From: Talpa occidentalis
Taxonomy: Eukaryota > Chordata > Mammalia > Eulipotyphla > Talpidae
Direction of reading: 5' to 3'
DNA length: 64,000 bases
Assembly: GCF_014898055.3 (NCBI RefSeq)
Contig: NW_023603184.1
Location: 118,906,615-118,970,614, forward strand
Shown piece after piece: positions 47,696-59,564 of the stretch (its first letter is position 1; each line of letters starts with the position of its first letter). Position numbers and translations under genes: made by a program. The notes under the pieces are model-generated. The model did not search any database and had not been told where the DNA came from. It worked only from the letters and a program-made list of their open reading frames with translations.

Positions 47696-48005
47696 TTCCT
47701 TAAAATTGCAAGGTAAAAAACAGTATATTTACAGTGGAGAAACCAGGTGACCATCAAATAACCTACTGACCAACGTTGACTATCAGTTTGGGACAAGTGA
47801 TACTATGTGTTGCTGATACAATGCACTGAGAAGGACATAGCATTTTTTCCAAAAATATATAATCTGAATCTCATCAAGGAAGAGCCATGCTTCAACCTAC
47901 TGCCAGGGCTATTCTACAAAATAATGCTTCAACTTTTCAAAAATATCAAGATCCAGGAAGACAATGAAAGGTTGACAAACTATTCTAATCTTAATAAAAT
48001 TTAAA
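47696..48005 (+). repeat. Ancient interspersed repeat, family not named
   Basis: 'tatttacagtggagaaacca', 'ctgatacaatgcactgagaa', 'aatatataatctgaatctca', 'gggctattctacaaaataat' and 'ttcaaaaatatcaagatcca' match an old, dispersed mammalian repeat that I recognise but cannot name with confidence. It breaks off at 'aaagacatgacaa', where L1 3' UTR begins. The frame 47807-48004 is a shadow. Confidence 0.55.
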
Positions 48006-48310
48006 AGACATGACAAACACTAGATGATTTCACTCATATATAGAATATAGATAAACAAAGCCAAGAAACAGATAAAACTAAACCGAAACAAACCCTACAA
48101 ACCTGACTGAAGATTTGAAATTTCCAGAGGATAGTGTAGGAGTGGGGGACAAAGGGGGAAAAGGGAACAATGGAATATGGCTGAAGAGTGTGGTGCTTTA
48201 ATGTGGGGTGTGGAATAGTTGAATACATCTGAAGAAGTACAAATCTATGCCCCTAAATCATACACATTGCTGTAAACCAATGTTACCTCAATAAAAAGAT
48301 TATAAAATTA
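48006..48310 (+). mobile_element. L1 3' UTR fragment
   Basis: 'agatgatttcactcatatat', a G-rich segment, 'attgctgtaaaccaatgtta' and 'cctcaataaaaagatt' match the 3' UTR of the older L1 at 17521-18540. It is 5'-truncated or joined to the preceding repeat. Confidence 0.75.
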
Positions 48311-50359
48311 AAAATGTATAAAAAGAAATTTCTAAATATTGAACAATTGATATGAGTTTTGTATTATTCTTGTGACTTTTCTCTATGCATGAAACTATAT
48401 TAATAGTCAATGACATGAAAAAATAAATCCAAAATTAACTCAAAAGTAAAACATGATTTCTTATTGCCAGGTGATTATTCTCCTCTTCTCTTTGTCCAGT
48501 GAACATGCTTCTCATTTTGTTCTTGAGTCAAAGAGCTTTAGGCAGCATGCAGTCTTTTCCTCTTACGAGTCTATCACAAATGACATTGCATTTTTGTTAC
48601 ACTGAAAACATGGAAGGCAGATTTCCATATTCAAATACTGCCATAAGATATTTCCAAAGGCAAGAAAGGATGATGATAAAAGAGATAACAATAAATGCAG
48701 ATGCATATAAGCTGTTTAATTCAGGTCAGTATGCATTGCATTATGCTTTCAAAACTAGAAGGATAACAGCAAATTATGAACATTAAGTCACTGTTTCCTT
48801 AAGGAGAAGATGTAGAAATACAATAATATTCTGTCCTCAGAAACATAGCTGAATAAAGTAGGTGAATACTAAACCTGAAAGAAGAGACACTGTAAATATA
48901 CCTTAATTCTTTCAATGAATAATTTCGGTATATTCTTCCAGTGAATAATTTCAGTTAACCTTTTACAGTAAATTATGTTTTTCATTTTAACACCCAGCTT
49001 TCTACACAAGTGCAAAGAAAAAATTTTGAACTTCTATTTCCTCTGGGACTTAATCAAATAGAAAGATCTTGTTGCTTAAGGCCTTTTACATTCATAAGAA
49101 CAAAAACAGTCTAAATGATAGACACAAGCCTGTAATCCTATAGCATATATTAATTTACCGAGCTTTGGTTATAAAACTGATGAATAATAACTATAACCAA
49201 GAATATTGGCTCTGATATTCAAAAGACTTAAGCATGACAATAACCAAAAATTTAACAAATATTTAGAATTGAAGATATGTTGCTATGCCTGTTGTCTGAA
49301 TTTGAAGCTGGTTATTTTCTAACTAAAAAGAGTATTGCTATTAGATAATAGATATGTCTTATGTTGAGTCCCTATAATTTCCAGAACAGAAATTTTTATG
49401 ACAGTAAACAAGAGATGCAAAATATCTGTTTAAATCATATAAAACATTTTGTTTTGTTTTTTTTGTCATCTTTCTGGGTCATCTAATCAACTTTTGATGG
49501 CAGCTACTCTCTTAACACTAGTAGTTCAGCCCCAACATCATATATAGAACAAAAAAAGTGAATTTTTAAATTTTTTTTCATTCAGTCTTCCAGGAGTTTT
49601 ATAATAATGTTTAGTCATAATGTATATCTAGTGCACTTTGTCTAGACAATAAAATTCTTTCCCAATTGAATTAATAAGAACTGAATACTACAAATGGTGT
49701 GGAGATAGTCTTATACCTGTCTATGCAGTATGAAACAAGCTTACAATTCAATTTGAGTAATGTATTTGAGCTTGAATATCGAACAAATGGAAATCTGCCA
49801 AACTGAAAAACAAGCATGAATTAGCCCCATGTCATAACTGTTCTGAAAAGATAAGAGAGTAAAGTTTCAGTAAGCAGTCTGCATAAAAGTTTTATTCTGC
49901 TTCCTCCAGACAAGTAAAAGTCACTTCAGTTTGCCATTTTAGGCAGTTGTTATACATTCTCTGCTTTAGAAACCTCACCTCAGAAATTATAAATTATAAG
50001 TCTAACAATCCCAATCCCATAAAACGTCCTATGTACAGTCCTATATAAACCAACTTAGTGATCTTTTATAACTGCTATGTGAGCCTCAAAACAAAATTGA
50101 AGACTTGACTGTCCTTAAGAATACCTATGGCTAAAAAACATCAGATAATTCATAACCTAGCCATATTAACAGCTACAAACTTTTCCTGACTGATTTCTTC
50201 AAGGTAGAATTCAAAGAATGCAATAAAAAGAATGAAGGCATATAAATTAGAAATAAAAAATAAAAACATTTGTCAGTACATTAATCAATTATGCAGAGTA
50301 TTAACTCTGCAAAAAAATGCTGCTTAAACTAAAAAGAGAGTTTAGCAATCTTGCAAAAC
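48311..50359. other. Unassigned AT-rich DNA
   Basis: No gene recognised. The frame 48499-48786 (+, 95 residues) has no domain and an AT-driven composition. The region could hide decayed L1 5' of the segment that follows. Confidence 0.45.
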
Positions 50360-51409
50360 CAAAGGTCAACAAAAAATTGTACTTCCATGTCAAGAATAAT
50401 CAAGTATTAAAGTAAGAACCATATTTAAAATTGCATTAAAAACAATTACTTTGAGATAAATTTAGTAACATGTGTGCTAGACCTGAACAATGAAGAAAAC
50501 AAAATTGGAGAACTATGCTATGTTCAAAATTGGAAGACTCAATATTATTATGATGGAAATTCTCCATAAAATTAATCTATTAATGCAACTCAAACACTAT
50601 CGAAATTCTAGTTTTGTGTGTGTGTAAATAAATTGGTTATTTTTTTACATGAAGTTAAAAGAACTGACAAAAAACAAAATTTTGAGTAAGTAAAATTGGG
50701 GTTTCCCATTTGATTTTAACACTCACTCTAGAAATATGGCAATAATGTTAATATGGTATTGGGACAAGACTAGGTACATAGAATAATGGAACTAAACAAA
50801 GAATAAATAAATTAACATTTTGTCATCAAATTGTATACAAGAAAATTCAGTGCAGGAAGAATACTTTTGTCAGTAAATAGTCTAGAATAAGTGAATATAT
50901 CTGGTGGGAAATGAACTTTGATCTTTCCCTCACATCATACATGAAAATTAACTCAAATTTAATCACAGACATAAATATAGGAGGGAAAGCTATAAAATGT
51001 TCCAAATTAAATGTAGTAGAAATTCTTCTGCAGTCATAAAGTCAATAAAGATTTCTTAAACAGGACTAAACAGCAAATACTAAAGTAAAATAATTGATAA
51101 TCTATGTTTTATCAAAATGCAAAAAAAATTTTTGAAAGACAAAGAAATGTAAAAAAATGTTTTTGAAAGACAGTTAAGGAAATGAAATTATAAACCACTG
51201 ACTAATGGAAAACATATGTCTGATAGAGTACTTAATCCATAATATATATTTTTAAATGTTCAACTCAATAATAAGGTGACAACCCAATGAAAATGAGTAA
51301 AAGAGTTAAACAACATTTCATCAGAGAAGAGATATGAATGAGACCTAAGCACTTTGAAAGATCCACAACAACATAGCTCTTCAGGAAATACAGATTAAAA
51401 CCACAGTAA

Positions 51410-51593
51410 AAATCAAAATCAACAAGCAACTATAAACCAGAGACACACTATTGTGGGGGGGAGAAGGATCAGGGTCAAAATAAGGAGAGAGGGATGGAAA
51501 TTTTATGGGGAATATAACCAAGACAAAAATGCATACATTGTGCAAAAAATGAAAAATGATGTAAAAATATATATAAAATAAATTTAAAAAAAA
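51410..51593 (+). mobile_element. Very short 5'-truncated L1 (3' UTR only)
   Basis: 'aaatcaaaatcaacaagcaa', 'ctataaaccagagacacact', 'ttatggggaatataaccaag', 'gcatacattgtgcaaaaaat', A-rich end. Same subfamily and nearly the same truncation point as the copy at 11806. The likely TSD is cacagtaa (51402-51409 and 51594-51601). Confidence 0.85.
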
Positions 51594-51614
51594 CACAGTA
51601 AGACACCAATTCTT

Positions 51615-51939
51615 TTTTTTTAAATGTACAGTTTTCATTTTAAATTAGCACAGTTCATTTTTTATTTTTTTTATTTTTTTAAAGATTCATTTATTTATTT
51701 ATACAAGCACTGGGTATAGTCAGAAGCACGGAAGGGTGAGAGAATTCACCAGAGCCAGAGCGGGGAGCAGAACAGGCAGAAAGACCGAAGCACACTGCTG
51801 AGGGAAGCAGTGGGCGGCAGGAGAGGTCTGCGCGCCATGTGGGACCCTCACCCAGCAGCCAGGGATCGAACTGGTGCTGCAGAGGCTGCGGGCAGCTTCG
51901 CAGCCCAGCGTGCAACTGCTGCGCCACCGGGGAGGCCCA
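51615..51939 (-). mobile_element. SINE with a different extra 3' segment
   Basis: On its own strand: head and body (51675-51939), tail ataaataaatgaatcttta plus A run, then about 35-40 bp of unrelated sequence (complement of 'gtacagttttcattttaaat' and 'tagcacagttc', 51624-51660), then a final A run. The perfect 15-bp TSD aagacaccaattctt (51600-51614 and 51940-51954) lies outside the extra segment, so the RNA that integrated ran past the SINE's normal end. It is inserted at the 3' junction of the short L1 tail. The ORF 51691-51996 is a shadow. Confidence 0.93.
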
Positions 51940-52190
51940 AAGACACCAATTCTTAACCACTAGAATAAATTTTAAGTTAGAGGCTGAAAATATCAAATTT
52001 TGGTAAGGAAGTACAGCAAGTGGTAATCTTTTATACTACAATTGAGAATACAAAATAGCTCACCATTTGAGAAAATACTTTGGCAACTTCTCATAATGAT
52101 AAACATGCATATACCATGTGACCCAGCAGCCTCCCTTGAGGTATTTTTCCATAAGGTGTGGGAACACATTTACTTCAACAATTCCACACA

Positions 52191-52470
52191 GGGCCAACCT
52201 GATGGTGCAGAGTTAAAGTCCCAGCAATATCAAGCTATTACCAGCCCCTGCAGCATGAGTTCTAGCCCTCATCACTAGCCAGGGAACTGACCCAACATGG
52301 CAGAGCAGAACTCTCCTGTCTTGCCTGCTGCTCCCCTCAGCAGTGTATTTCAGTAGGGCTACCTGTTCTGCTCCCCACTCTGTCCTTGGTGAATCCTCTC
52401 ACCCCCTACATCTCTGGTCTATATCTCAGCTCTTGCATGCATCAATAAATAAAATAAATCTTTAAAAAAA
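52191..52470 (+). mobile_element. tRNA-derived SINE, older head type
   Basis: Diverged copy: gggccaacctgatggtgcag, 'cactagccagggaactgacc', body 'cagaactctcctgtcttgcc', tail aataaataaaataaatcttta. The TSD is probably aattccacaca (52180-52190) and aattctgtaca (52470-52480), 9 of 11 identical. It is the oldest-looking SINE here. Confidence 0.85.
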
Positions 52471-52849
52471 ATTCTGTACAATATTCATAAACACAATTCC
52501 TGACTTAATAATTCTATGGTGGCATTAACTTAAAGGTTGATCAAAGAAAATACCAGGCTGGATAGCAAGTACATAATTATTTAGTTCAAACCTTCTAATA
52601 TAAAGTATAAACTGTTGAAATATGACTGTTCAGTGAAATTATAATCAAATTACAAAAATTAATCAAATATGTATTTTTTAAATTTTCCTACTGCCACATA
52701 AAAACATGAAACAAAATGTTTGATCAGTTCAATTAATTCTAATAATATACTTTAAGTAAATGTGCCCCCAATAAAATAATTTTAATATATAACCAATATG
52801 ATATTATGCTAATTTCTTCTTTATTAAGTAATGAATCCTAGTGTGTATT

Positions 52850-53060
52850 TCACATTAACAGAAGAGAAAAAGGCAGGGAGGAGTGGGGAGAGGGAGTAAA
52901 TGTGATAGTCTGAATAGCACTGGAACTTCAGTGTTGTGTGTGGTGTGATAAATACATATATTAAGGTGTGAAACTGTATTATTAAAATGTATGTAATATT
53001 GTAAACCAATAAAGTTTTGTCATAAACTTGTAAGTCAATAAAAGTTAATTTAAGGAAAAA
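52850..53060 (+). mobile_element. L1 3' UTR fragment (probable)
   Basis: A G-rich stretch followed by 'gtgaaactgtattattaaaa' and 'aatattgtaaaccaataaag', the order seen in the L1 3' UTRs at 18360-18530 and 48120-48310, but more diverged. Confidence 0.55.
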
Positions 53061-53979
53061 AAGAGAGATCACCCAATAACTTTATTCAAGAAAAGGATGA
53101 ATGAGTTTTTATTGAGAACCAAATCTATTCACCAATGGAAATTCTGGGCATATACTCTTTGTCTGATGTAGTCATCTCATATTTTCCAAGAGACTCTCAA
53201 AGCCTTGGAAATCCTAATTACTATAGTTCAGCAATCAGCAGAGGAGCTAGACATCCCTTTAAGTCATATATTCCCTAATTCAAGAAATTCACAAGTATGT
53301 TTCAAAACACAGAAGTCCTATATAGTATACTGTCCTCTCAAGTTAGTGCACATGGTGTGTCATGGGAAGATACTATACCTTTATTTCTAATAAGTATTTC
53401 TAGGATTTTTAATATAACCAAAATTTTCTGAGATAAAAAGTAATCAGAATATTAGGTAATTTGCTTAATACCAACCACTTTATCTAGCTCAGCAAAACCT
53501 ACACTTGGGGGTTGAAATCTGTTCTCTTGGCTTAATTTGGCACAGTGGCTCCTGGCTTAAAATCCACCACAGTCTCAGTTCGTGGAGATAGAAACCTTAA
53601 TAATAGAAACATACAGGTTTCTGAAGGCAACTTACTAAAATAATATGGAATGAGTTATTCTTGGACTGATCTGGCTGCTGTCTGACTTGCTTCCAGATAA
53701 CAAATTAGCAGATTTAGACCTCAGCTGATACTTTGAGATGCCCAGATACATTTTCTACCTTTCACCACACAGGTCTTTTGCCTTCAGTCTCAGATAGCTC
53801 AATTGATATATTATTTTCCATGTGCCTTTGAAATTTTATTTGTTCCTCATATTTTTCTAGTAAGTCTATTTTCAATATTTGCCAAAGATTTCTGAACTTC
53901 CTTTCATCACAGTAAAATGCATAAGACAGCTACCCCATTTGGTTTTCTAACAATAACATTTGAAGGAACACACTTAGTT
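53061..53979. other. Unassigned DNA
   Basis: No gene or nameable repeat seen. Confidence 0.5.
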
Positions 53980-56900
53980 CTGATTGCTATAGCAAATTAC
54001 CATAGAGTGGATATACAACAGAAATGTATTTATCATAGTTCTGAAGGCTAAAAGTCTAACATCAACATGTCATCATGGTCTGTTATGATGAGGGGCAACT
54101 TTCAGGTTCTGGATTGGTGAAATAGTCATTATTTTCACATGGAAGATAGAAGAAGAAAGTTCTATAGTGATTTTATAAGGGTACTAATTTCATTCAAGGG
54201 GCTTTCACTTTCATGATCTCTTTATTTTAATTATACCCCAAAGGTATCATTTCCTAATATCATCATATTGGGATGTAGTGTTTCAATGTATGAATTTTAG
54301 GAAGAAACATTCAATCCTTAATATTCTGTCCTTAGCCCTCAAAAATTTATGTCCTTCTTACATAAAAATACATTCATTTCATCTTGAAAATCTCAAGTCT
54401 TAACTCATGCCAAGCATTAATTACAAACTCCACAGTTTTACCTAAATAGCATCCTAAAGCAAACATGAGTGAGAATGAAGGTATGACTCGTCTTGTGGTA
54501 AAATTCCCCTCTAGTTGTGAACCTATGAAACCAGACAAGTGGGAATCTACCCAAAAGACACAAAAACATTAATTCAAAAGGAAACCTGCACTGCTATGTT
54601 TGCTGCAGCACAATTTACAATAGCTAAGATATGAAAATAACTAAATGCCCAATAATAGATGACTGGATAAAGAAGATGTGGGGGGTATATAGATATAGAC
54701 ACACACACATACAGTGGAATATTATTCATCAATCCAAAAGATAAATCCATGCCCTTTGCAGCACCATGGATGAAGCTGGAAGGGATTATGCTCAGTGAAG
54801 TAAGTCAGAAGGGAAAAAAAGAAATATATTGGATTCACTTATAGGAGGAATATAGGGGAACCAAATAAGGTGTAAGGGGTGGGGAAAGACAAAACTAGCA
54901 GTAACTATATTGGAGACATTCAGCATGGGAAGGGGAGGAGAAGGGTTAAAACTGGGGTGGAAAGAGCATAAAAGACTATGGTGATGGTTCACAGGTCACT
55001 TGGTGGTAGGAATTATATGGGGACTATACCTGAGAGGAGAAATCAAACATTGTACAAAAATGAACAACGATGTAAAATACATGTGTGTATATGTGTGTGT
55101 AAATATTGAAAAAAAGAGACCAGACAAGTTATAGGTTTTAAAAATACAATGATGGCATAAACTCTCCCATATCAAAAGAAAGAAGTACAGAAGAAGTAAA
55201 GAATGACAGGTCCTAACCCAGTGCAAAACCAAGCAAGGCAAATTCCATGCTATGTAAGGCTGGAGAATAATTTTTGCTTCCATGTTTTTCCTTTAAGACC
55301 CACTGGGGTGGCAATATTTAGAGAGTTTAGTAAAGTAATTATGAGTTGGTAAGTTAAGGGTTGCCCCAGTCTTGTTTAAACAGGTAGACTAAATAATGGA
55401 CTGGTCAGCCTTAACCCAACATCCTTTCCAAATAATTTGAACACCCACACTGATCATAGGTGTCAGCTTAGACAAAGAGTATTAGATCCTGACTAATTAT
55501 TATCTCATAATTTCCTTGAGGGAGAATATCAAAAGCATGTAGTCCTGTAGTCTATTCATGTGTGGGCATAGCCAATCCAGAGCAAACTGTGGTGCTATTC
55601 TCCTCCTGCCCATCTCATGGGTCTACCCTTTAAGTGCCTCATCGGAACTACTTACATGGAGCCACGCTAAATTATTCTTACTGGCCCTGGTTCAGAATGC
55701 ACGTCTCTAATACAGCCTTGCCTTGTTCAGTTACACCTAACACTCTCTAGTGAAATCTTTCTCTGAAGGGCATGGGACCCACTCTTTTGGGTCACTGATG
55801 GTACAACATCTCTCCCATGATTTGGAGGATGGCCATGTATCCGTTCTCTGCTAGAGTCCTCTGGCTATCTGGGTTGGGTTTCTGAGCGTTTGGCTTTGCT
55901 GGGTAGCCAGTCTTTGAAAACTAGATGAAAGCATCCATGCTGCACATATCCAAGTACAATGCCCTGGAATGACAGTGGCAGTCCTGATGAGTTTGAATCA
56001 CCTTCAAGGCCATTTTTCCATTGTGTTGTAGCATAGTGCCTGGTTGCTATGGATACTGCTGATTCTAACTGATCTTATCAAACTCACTTGGCCATATCTT
56101 TAGTGCTCTCATTTATTTCAAATATGGATAGGCTGTGAAATTTCCAAATCTTTAAGTTCTGTTTCCTTTTTGCTTAGCAATTCCATCTTTAAGTCATTTC
56201 TCTCTTCTTGCATTTTACTATAAGCAGTCAAGAGCAATCAAACTAATCAAACACTTTCAACACTTTGCTTAGAAATCTCTTCAGTTATATATTCAATTTC
56301 ACTGCTCACAAGTTCTACTTTTCAAAAACACTAGAACTCAAACACAGTTGAGTCATATTTTTTGTCACTGTATAATAAGGATTGCCTTTCCTCTAGTTTC
56401 AAATGTCCCACATTTATGCCTGAGATATCATCAGAATGGCCTTTGATGTCCATGTTTCTACCAAATTCTGTTCTTGATCACTTATGTATTTCCTAAAAAG
56501 TTAAGGCTTTACCTAGTTCTCCTCTTTTCTTTCTAAGACCAGAATCATCCATAATATACCTATTTCTAGCATGCACCTTAGAATCAAACAACACTTTCAA
56601 CACTTTGCTTAGAAAACTCTTGAGCTAAACATAAATATTAATATTCAATTTAAAGCATGTGCCTCAATTAATTTCTAACATGCCACTCAAAACTCTTCTA
56701 GCCTCTGTTCATTACCCATTTCTAAAGCCACTTATGTATTTTCAGGTATTTTTTACAGCAGCACCCCAGTCTCAGTACCAATTTCTACTTCAGTAAGTCC
56801 AAGATATTACAACAAAGCACAGTAGAGTGGATAGCCTATGAAAAACAGAAATCTATCCTCACAGTTCTGGATACGGAACTGGTGATCAAGGTGCGAGTGG

Positions 56901-57140
56901 GTCAGGATCTGGTGAGGGTTCTCTTATGGGATGCAAACTTCTCCTTGCATCCTCACCTGGTGGAAAATAGAGCATGAAACTCTCTTCTTAATAGCATGTT
57001 TCATTGCCAGAAAGAATATGAATAAATCCTGTTTATTTATTGACACATGCTTTGTTGGTGATCTTTGTGGGAATCTAGATGCTATCCTTCTTTTTAGTTT
57101 ATTTAGCTGATGTGTGCCTATTGACAGCAATTTAAAAGCA
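53980..57140 (-). mobile_element. MaLR provirus (LTR - internal - LTR), interrupted
   Basis: An ancient ERVL-MaLR element on the minus strand. The 3' LTR is at about 53980-54345 ('ctgattgctatagcaaatta', 'tagttctgaaggctaaaagt', 'ttttataagggtactaattt', 'atgtagtgtttcaatgtatg'). Internal sequence runs 54346-54540 and 55119-56790, with the known MaLR-internal run 'tgcattttactataagcagt', 'cactttgcttagaaatctct', 'atcatcagaatggcctttga', 'ttttacagcagcaccccagt', and the primer-binding area 'cagtaccaatttct' at about 56770-56785. The 5' LTR remnant is at about 56795-57140. MaLR elements carry no env and are non-autonomous; no open frame remains here. A younger L1 lies inside. Confidence 0.8.
54541..55118 (+). 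mobile_element. 5'-truncated L1 nested in the MaLR provirus
   Basis: 578 bp of L1: the ORF2 end ('aatctacccaaaagacacaa', 'acaatttacaatagctaaga', 'gatgactggataaagaagat', 'ggtggaatattattcatc'-like sequence, 'gggattatgctcagtgaagt') and a 3' UTR with 'atggtgatggttcacaggtc', ending in A-rich sequence. The perfect 11-bp TSD accagacaagt (54530-54540 and 55119-55129) is made of MaLR internal sequence. Its 3' UTR is the same type as the piece at 63742. Confidence 0.9.
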
Positions 57141-58199
57141 GAAGTCTTAGAGATAAAATGTTAAATTTGCTGAAGTTGGTTGTCCTTTTACCCAAACTAT
57201 ACTATTACTAAACAAACATTACTATTTTCTCTATAAACTTGCCACACACACATACACACACAATATTTTCCAAATTGGCAAATATATTGTATAGTTAAGT
57301 TGATTGTTACTAAATTAGTAACCATAGGGAAAAGAGACATTAGGCAGTCTAAGTGGTGAAAACTCTCATCTGAGTTTTCCTTATCTCCCTTCCAGTAAAG
57401 AGAATCCTAGGAGGCATGAAAGTCCAAAAAGATGACGGAGACAGGTGGTAGTGATGTTCAAGAAAGGTCTGTACTTCTGAACTCCTTTGTTAAGCAAGTA
57501 CTCCTTAGCTGTTCTGAGGCTATGCAGCTTACCTAATTTACCACCCAAAGTCATTTATAAATAAATCAAACAGAAGCTATGAAAGGAAACTAAATCATCT
57601 ATCATGCCTTTAGAGGCCTACTCTACCTAAAAACAAACATCATTTAATTTCAGTTTACTGTAGCAGAAAGTAGAAATAACACAAAGGCATCATAAGCTGG
57701 TACTGCCTCCTGACATAGAGATCTGGTGCCAAGTTGCTGAGTGATTTCAATATCAGGGCTGAATAATCATTTTAATCATTCATTTTAAATGAACAGTGAC
57801 ATGTCATTAATTAGTATTAATCAGGAAATTACCACATAATCACATAGAGAATGGTGGCCTACACATGGCTCATTAGACTTATGTAGCTTGAGACATGAAG
57901 TAGAATTTTAAGACTATTTACAGAACTGTATAGAAATAACTTATTTAAATTATTTCTAACATAATATGAAACTAATTGAAAATGTATTTTAAGTAAATCT
58001 TCAGATAGTTGATAAAATTTTACTTTTAACCAATAACTATTTGCTTTTCAGAAAGAGAAATGTATTTTAATGAGAAAATGTTACATATGAATAAAAAATC
58101 CTACCAATAAATGAACATCTCTATATATTTTAGAAACTGTATTTTCCATATTACATAGGAAAAGGAGAAACAGCATAATATGTAATAAACAGTTAATTC
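57141..58199. other. Unassigned AT-rich DNA
   Basis: A (CA)n tract is at 57243-57263. No gene or nameable repeat otherwise. Confidence 0.5.
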
Positions 58200-58870
58200 A
58201 ATGGAAAAATTTAACCATTAATTGATCTTTATCCCTCCAACTCCTTTGACCATTCCTCCTTCCTCCTTCCTTTTTAACTCAGAAACCTCACTTCGTCAGT
58301 TCACCCAGTAGTATTCCTTGTTTTACACACATGTATATATGAAATGTCCAATATTTACCTTTATTGTCCTAATTTACTTTACCATACATAATTTCCTCAA
58401 ACTTCTTCCATTTTGATATAAATGGCAACAATTCTTCTTTCCTTATAGCTATATAGTATTCCTTGTGTGGATATGCCACATTGTCTTGACATAATTCTCT
58501 GTCAGTGTGTAATTAGGTTGCTTCCAAATTCTGATATTACACATAGTGTTGTAATAAACATTGTTGAGCATATCATTTTTTAGTTGATTGTTTCATGTTC
58601 CTCAAATAGATTACCAAAAGTGGGATTGCTGGATCATACAGCATTTCCATTTTTAGTTTTCTAAGGATGATCTAAAACTGTACCAGTTTCCATTCCCAAC
58701 AAAATATGTTATGATTCTTTTTTCTCTACAACCTCCTTAGTACTTATTGGGGGTCATTTTAATATATGTCATTCTCATAGGTGATGCTCGCAATACTAAG
58801 ATGTTGAAAATAATCTCATTATTTCTCAACTTCGAACCCATTTTTTCTTCATACAATTCAACCAAAATAG
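58200..58870 (-). mobile_element. Old L1 ORF2 3' region
   Basis: The plus strand gives the complement of L1 ORF2's end: 'tatagtattccttgtgtgga', 'attaggttgcttccaaattc', 'gtgttgtaataaacattgtt', 'aagtgggattgctggatcat', 'ttgggggtcattttaatata', 'ctcataggtgatgctcg'. Strongly decayed, with no reading frame. Confidence 0.8.
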
Positions 58871-58959
58871 CATACTGTAACAGATTGATGTGACTCCAGA
58901 TGTCTTATAATTTACTAGCTATTAAATTAATTTGCAAAACTGTAAAGCAGTGGTACTCT

Positions 58960-59235
58960 TCTTGTGATAAGTCAAATTCTCAGATGACTCCCATTATTCT
59001 TGTACCCTAATATACATATCCAATACAATCCCCTCCACTTCAGTGTCGGCAGGACCTGTGAATACAATGAACATTGTCACTCTCTTAATTAGATCATATC
59101 ATATGACAAGGGTGATGGGATAATCATGACCCTGGTTGTTACCTTATGTAAGTTGTATGGCAGAAGAATAGGAATCTCTTTGCTGCTGTGTAAAAGTGAA
59201 CTGCTGTGTGGTGAGAGAAAAATAAACACAGTATT
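58960..59235 (+). mobile_element. LTR fragment (ERVL/MaLR-like), sense
   Basis: 'cacttcagtgtcggcaggac', 'ctgtgaatacaatgaac', 'gacaagggtgatgggataat' and 'ctctttgctgctgtgt' match the 5' part of the same LTR family seen in the opposite orientation at 59565-60110. No internal sequence is visible. Confidence 0.55.
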
Positions 59236-59564
59236 AGGTCCTTTCCATAAGCTCAAAACCAGGTGATCTATGGTTCTGGAAATAATGATAAAGGTTATCC
59301 TTGGCAGGGATATGGAAAATAATGACTAAAAGGGGACATGTGGGAAATGTCTGGAGATACTAGTTACATGAATTTGTTTAGATTCAAAAAATATTCAAAA
59401 CTTAAAGTTGCTGCACTATTGTGATCAGTTTCCTTTGATGCATGTGTGTTATGCACCAATAAATTGCTCAAAACAGTCATTTCATTGACAAGAGTATTTT
59501 ATCCCTTTATACCCAACAATACAATATAATAGTATACCTGATAGCATATCTAACAATACTATGT
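59236..59564. other. Unassigned DNA between two opposed LTRs
   Basis: No nameable repeat or gene seen. Confidence 0.45.

Larger units (their letters stand above)
50360..52660 (+). mobile_element. Ancient L1 ORF2 region carrying three later insertions
   Basis: Decayed ORF2 in sense orientation. Markers are 'aaaattggaagactcaatat', 'tatggtattgggacaagact', 'catcatacatgaaaattaac', 'gacaacccaatgaaaatgag', 'aggaaatacagattaaaacc' and, after the insertions, 'tgaccc(agcag)cctcccttgag'. It is interrupted by a short L1 tail (51410-51593), a minus-strand SINE (51615-51939) and a plus-strand SINE (52191-52470). No reading frame survives, and both ends are approximate. Confidence 0.65.
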
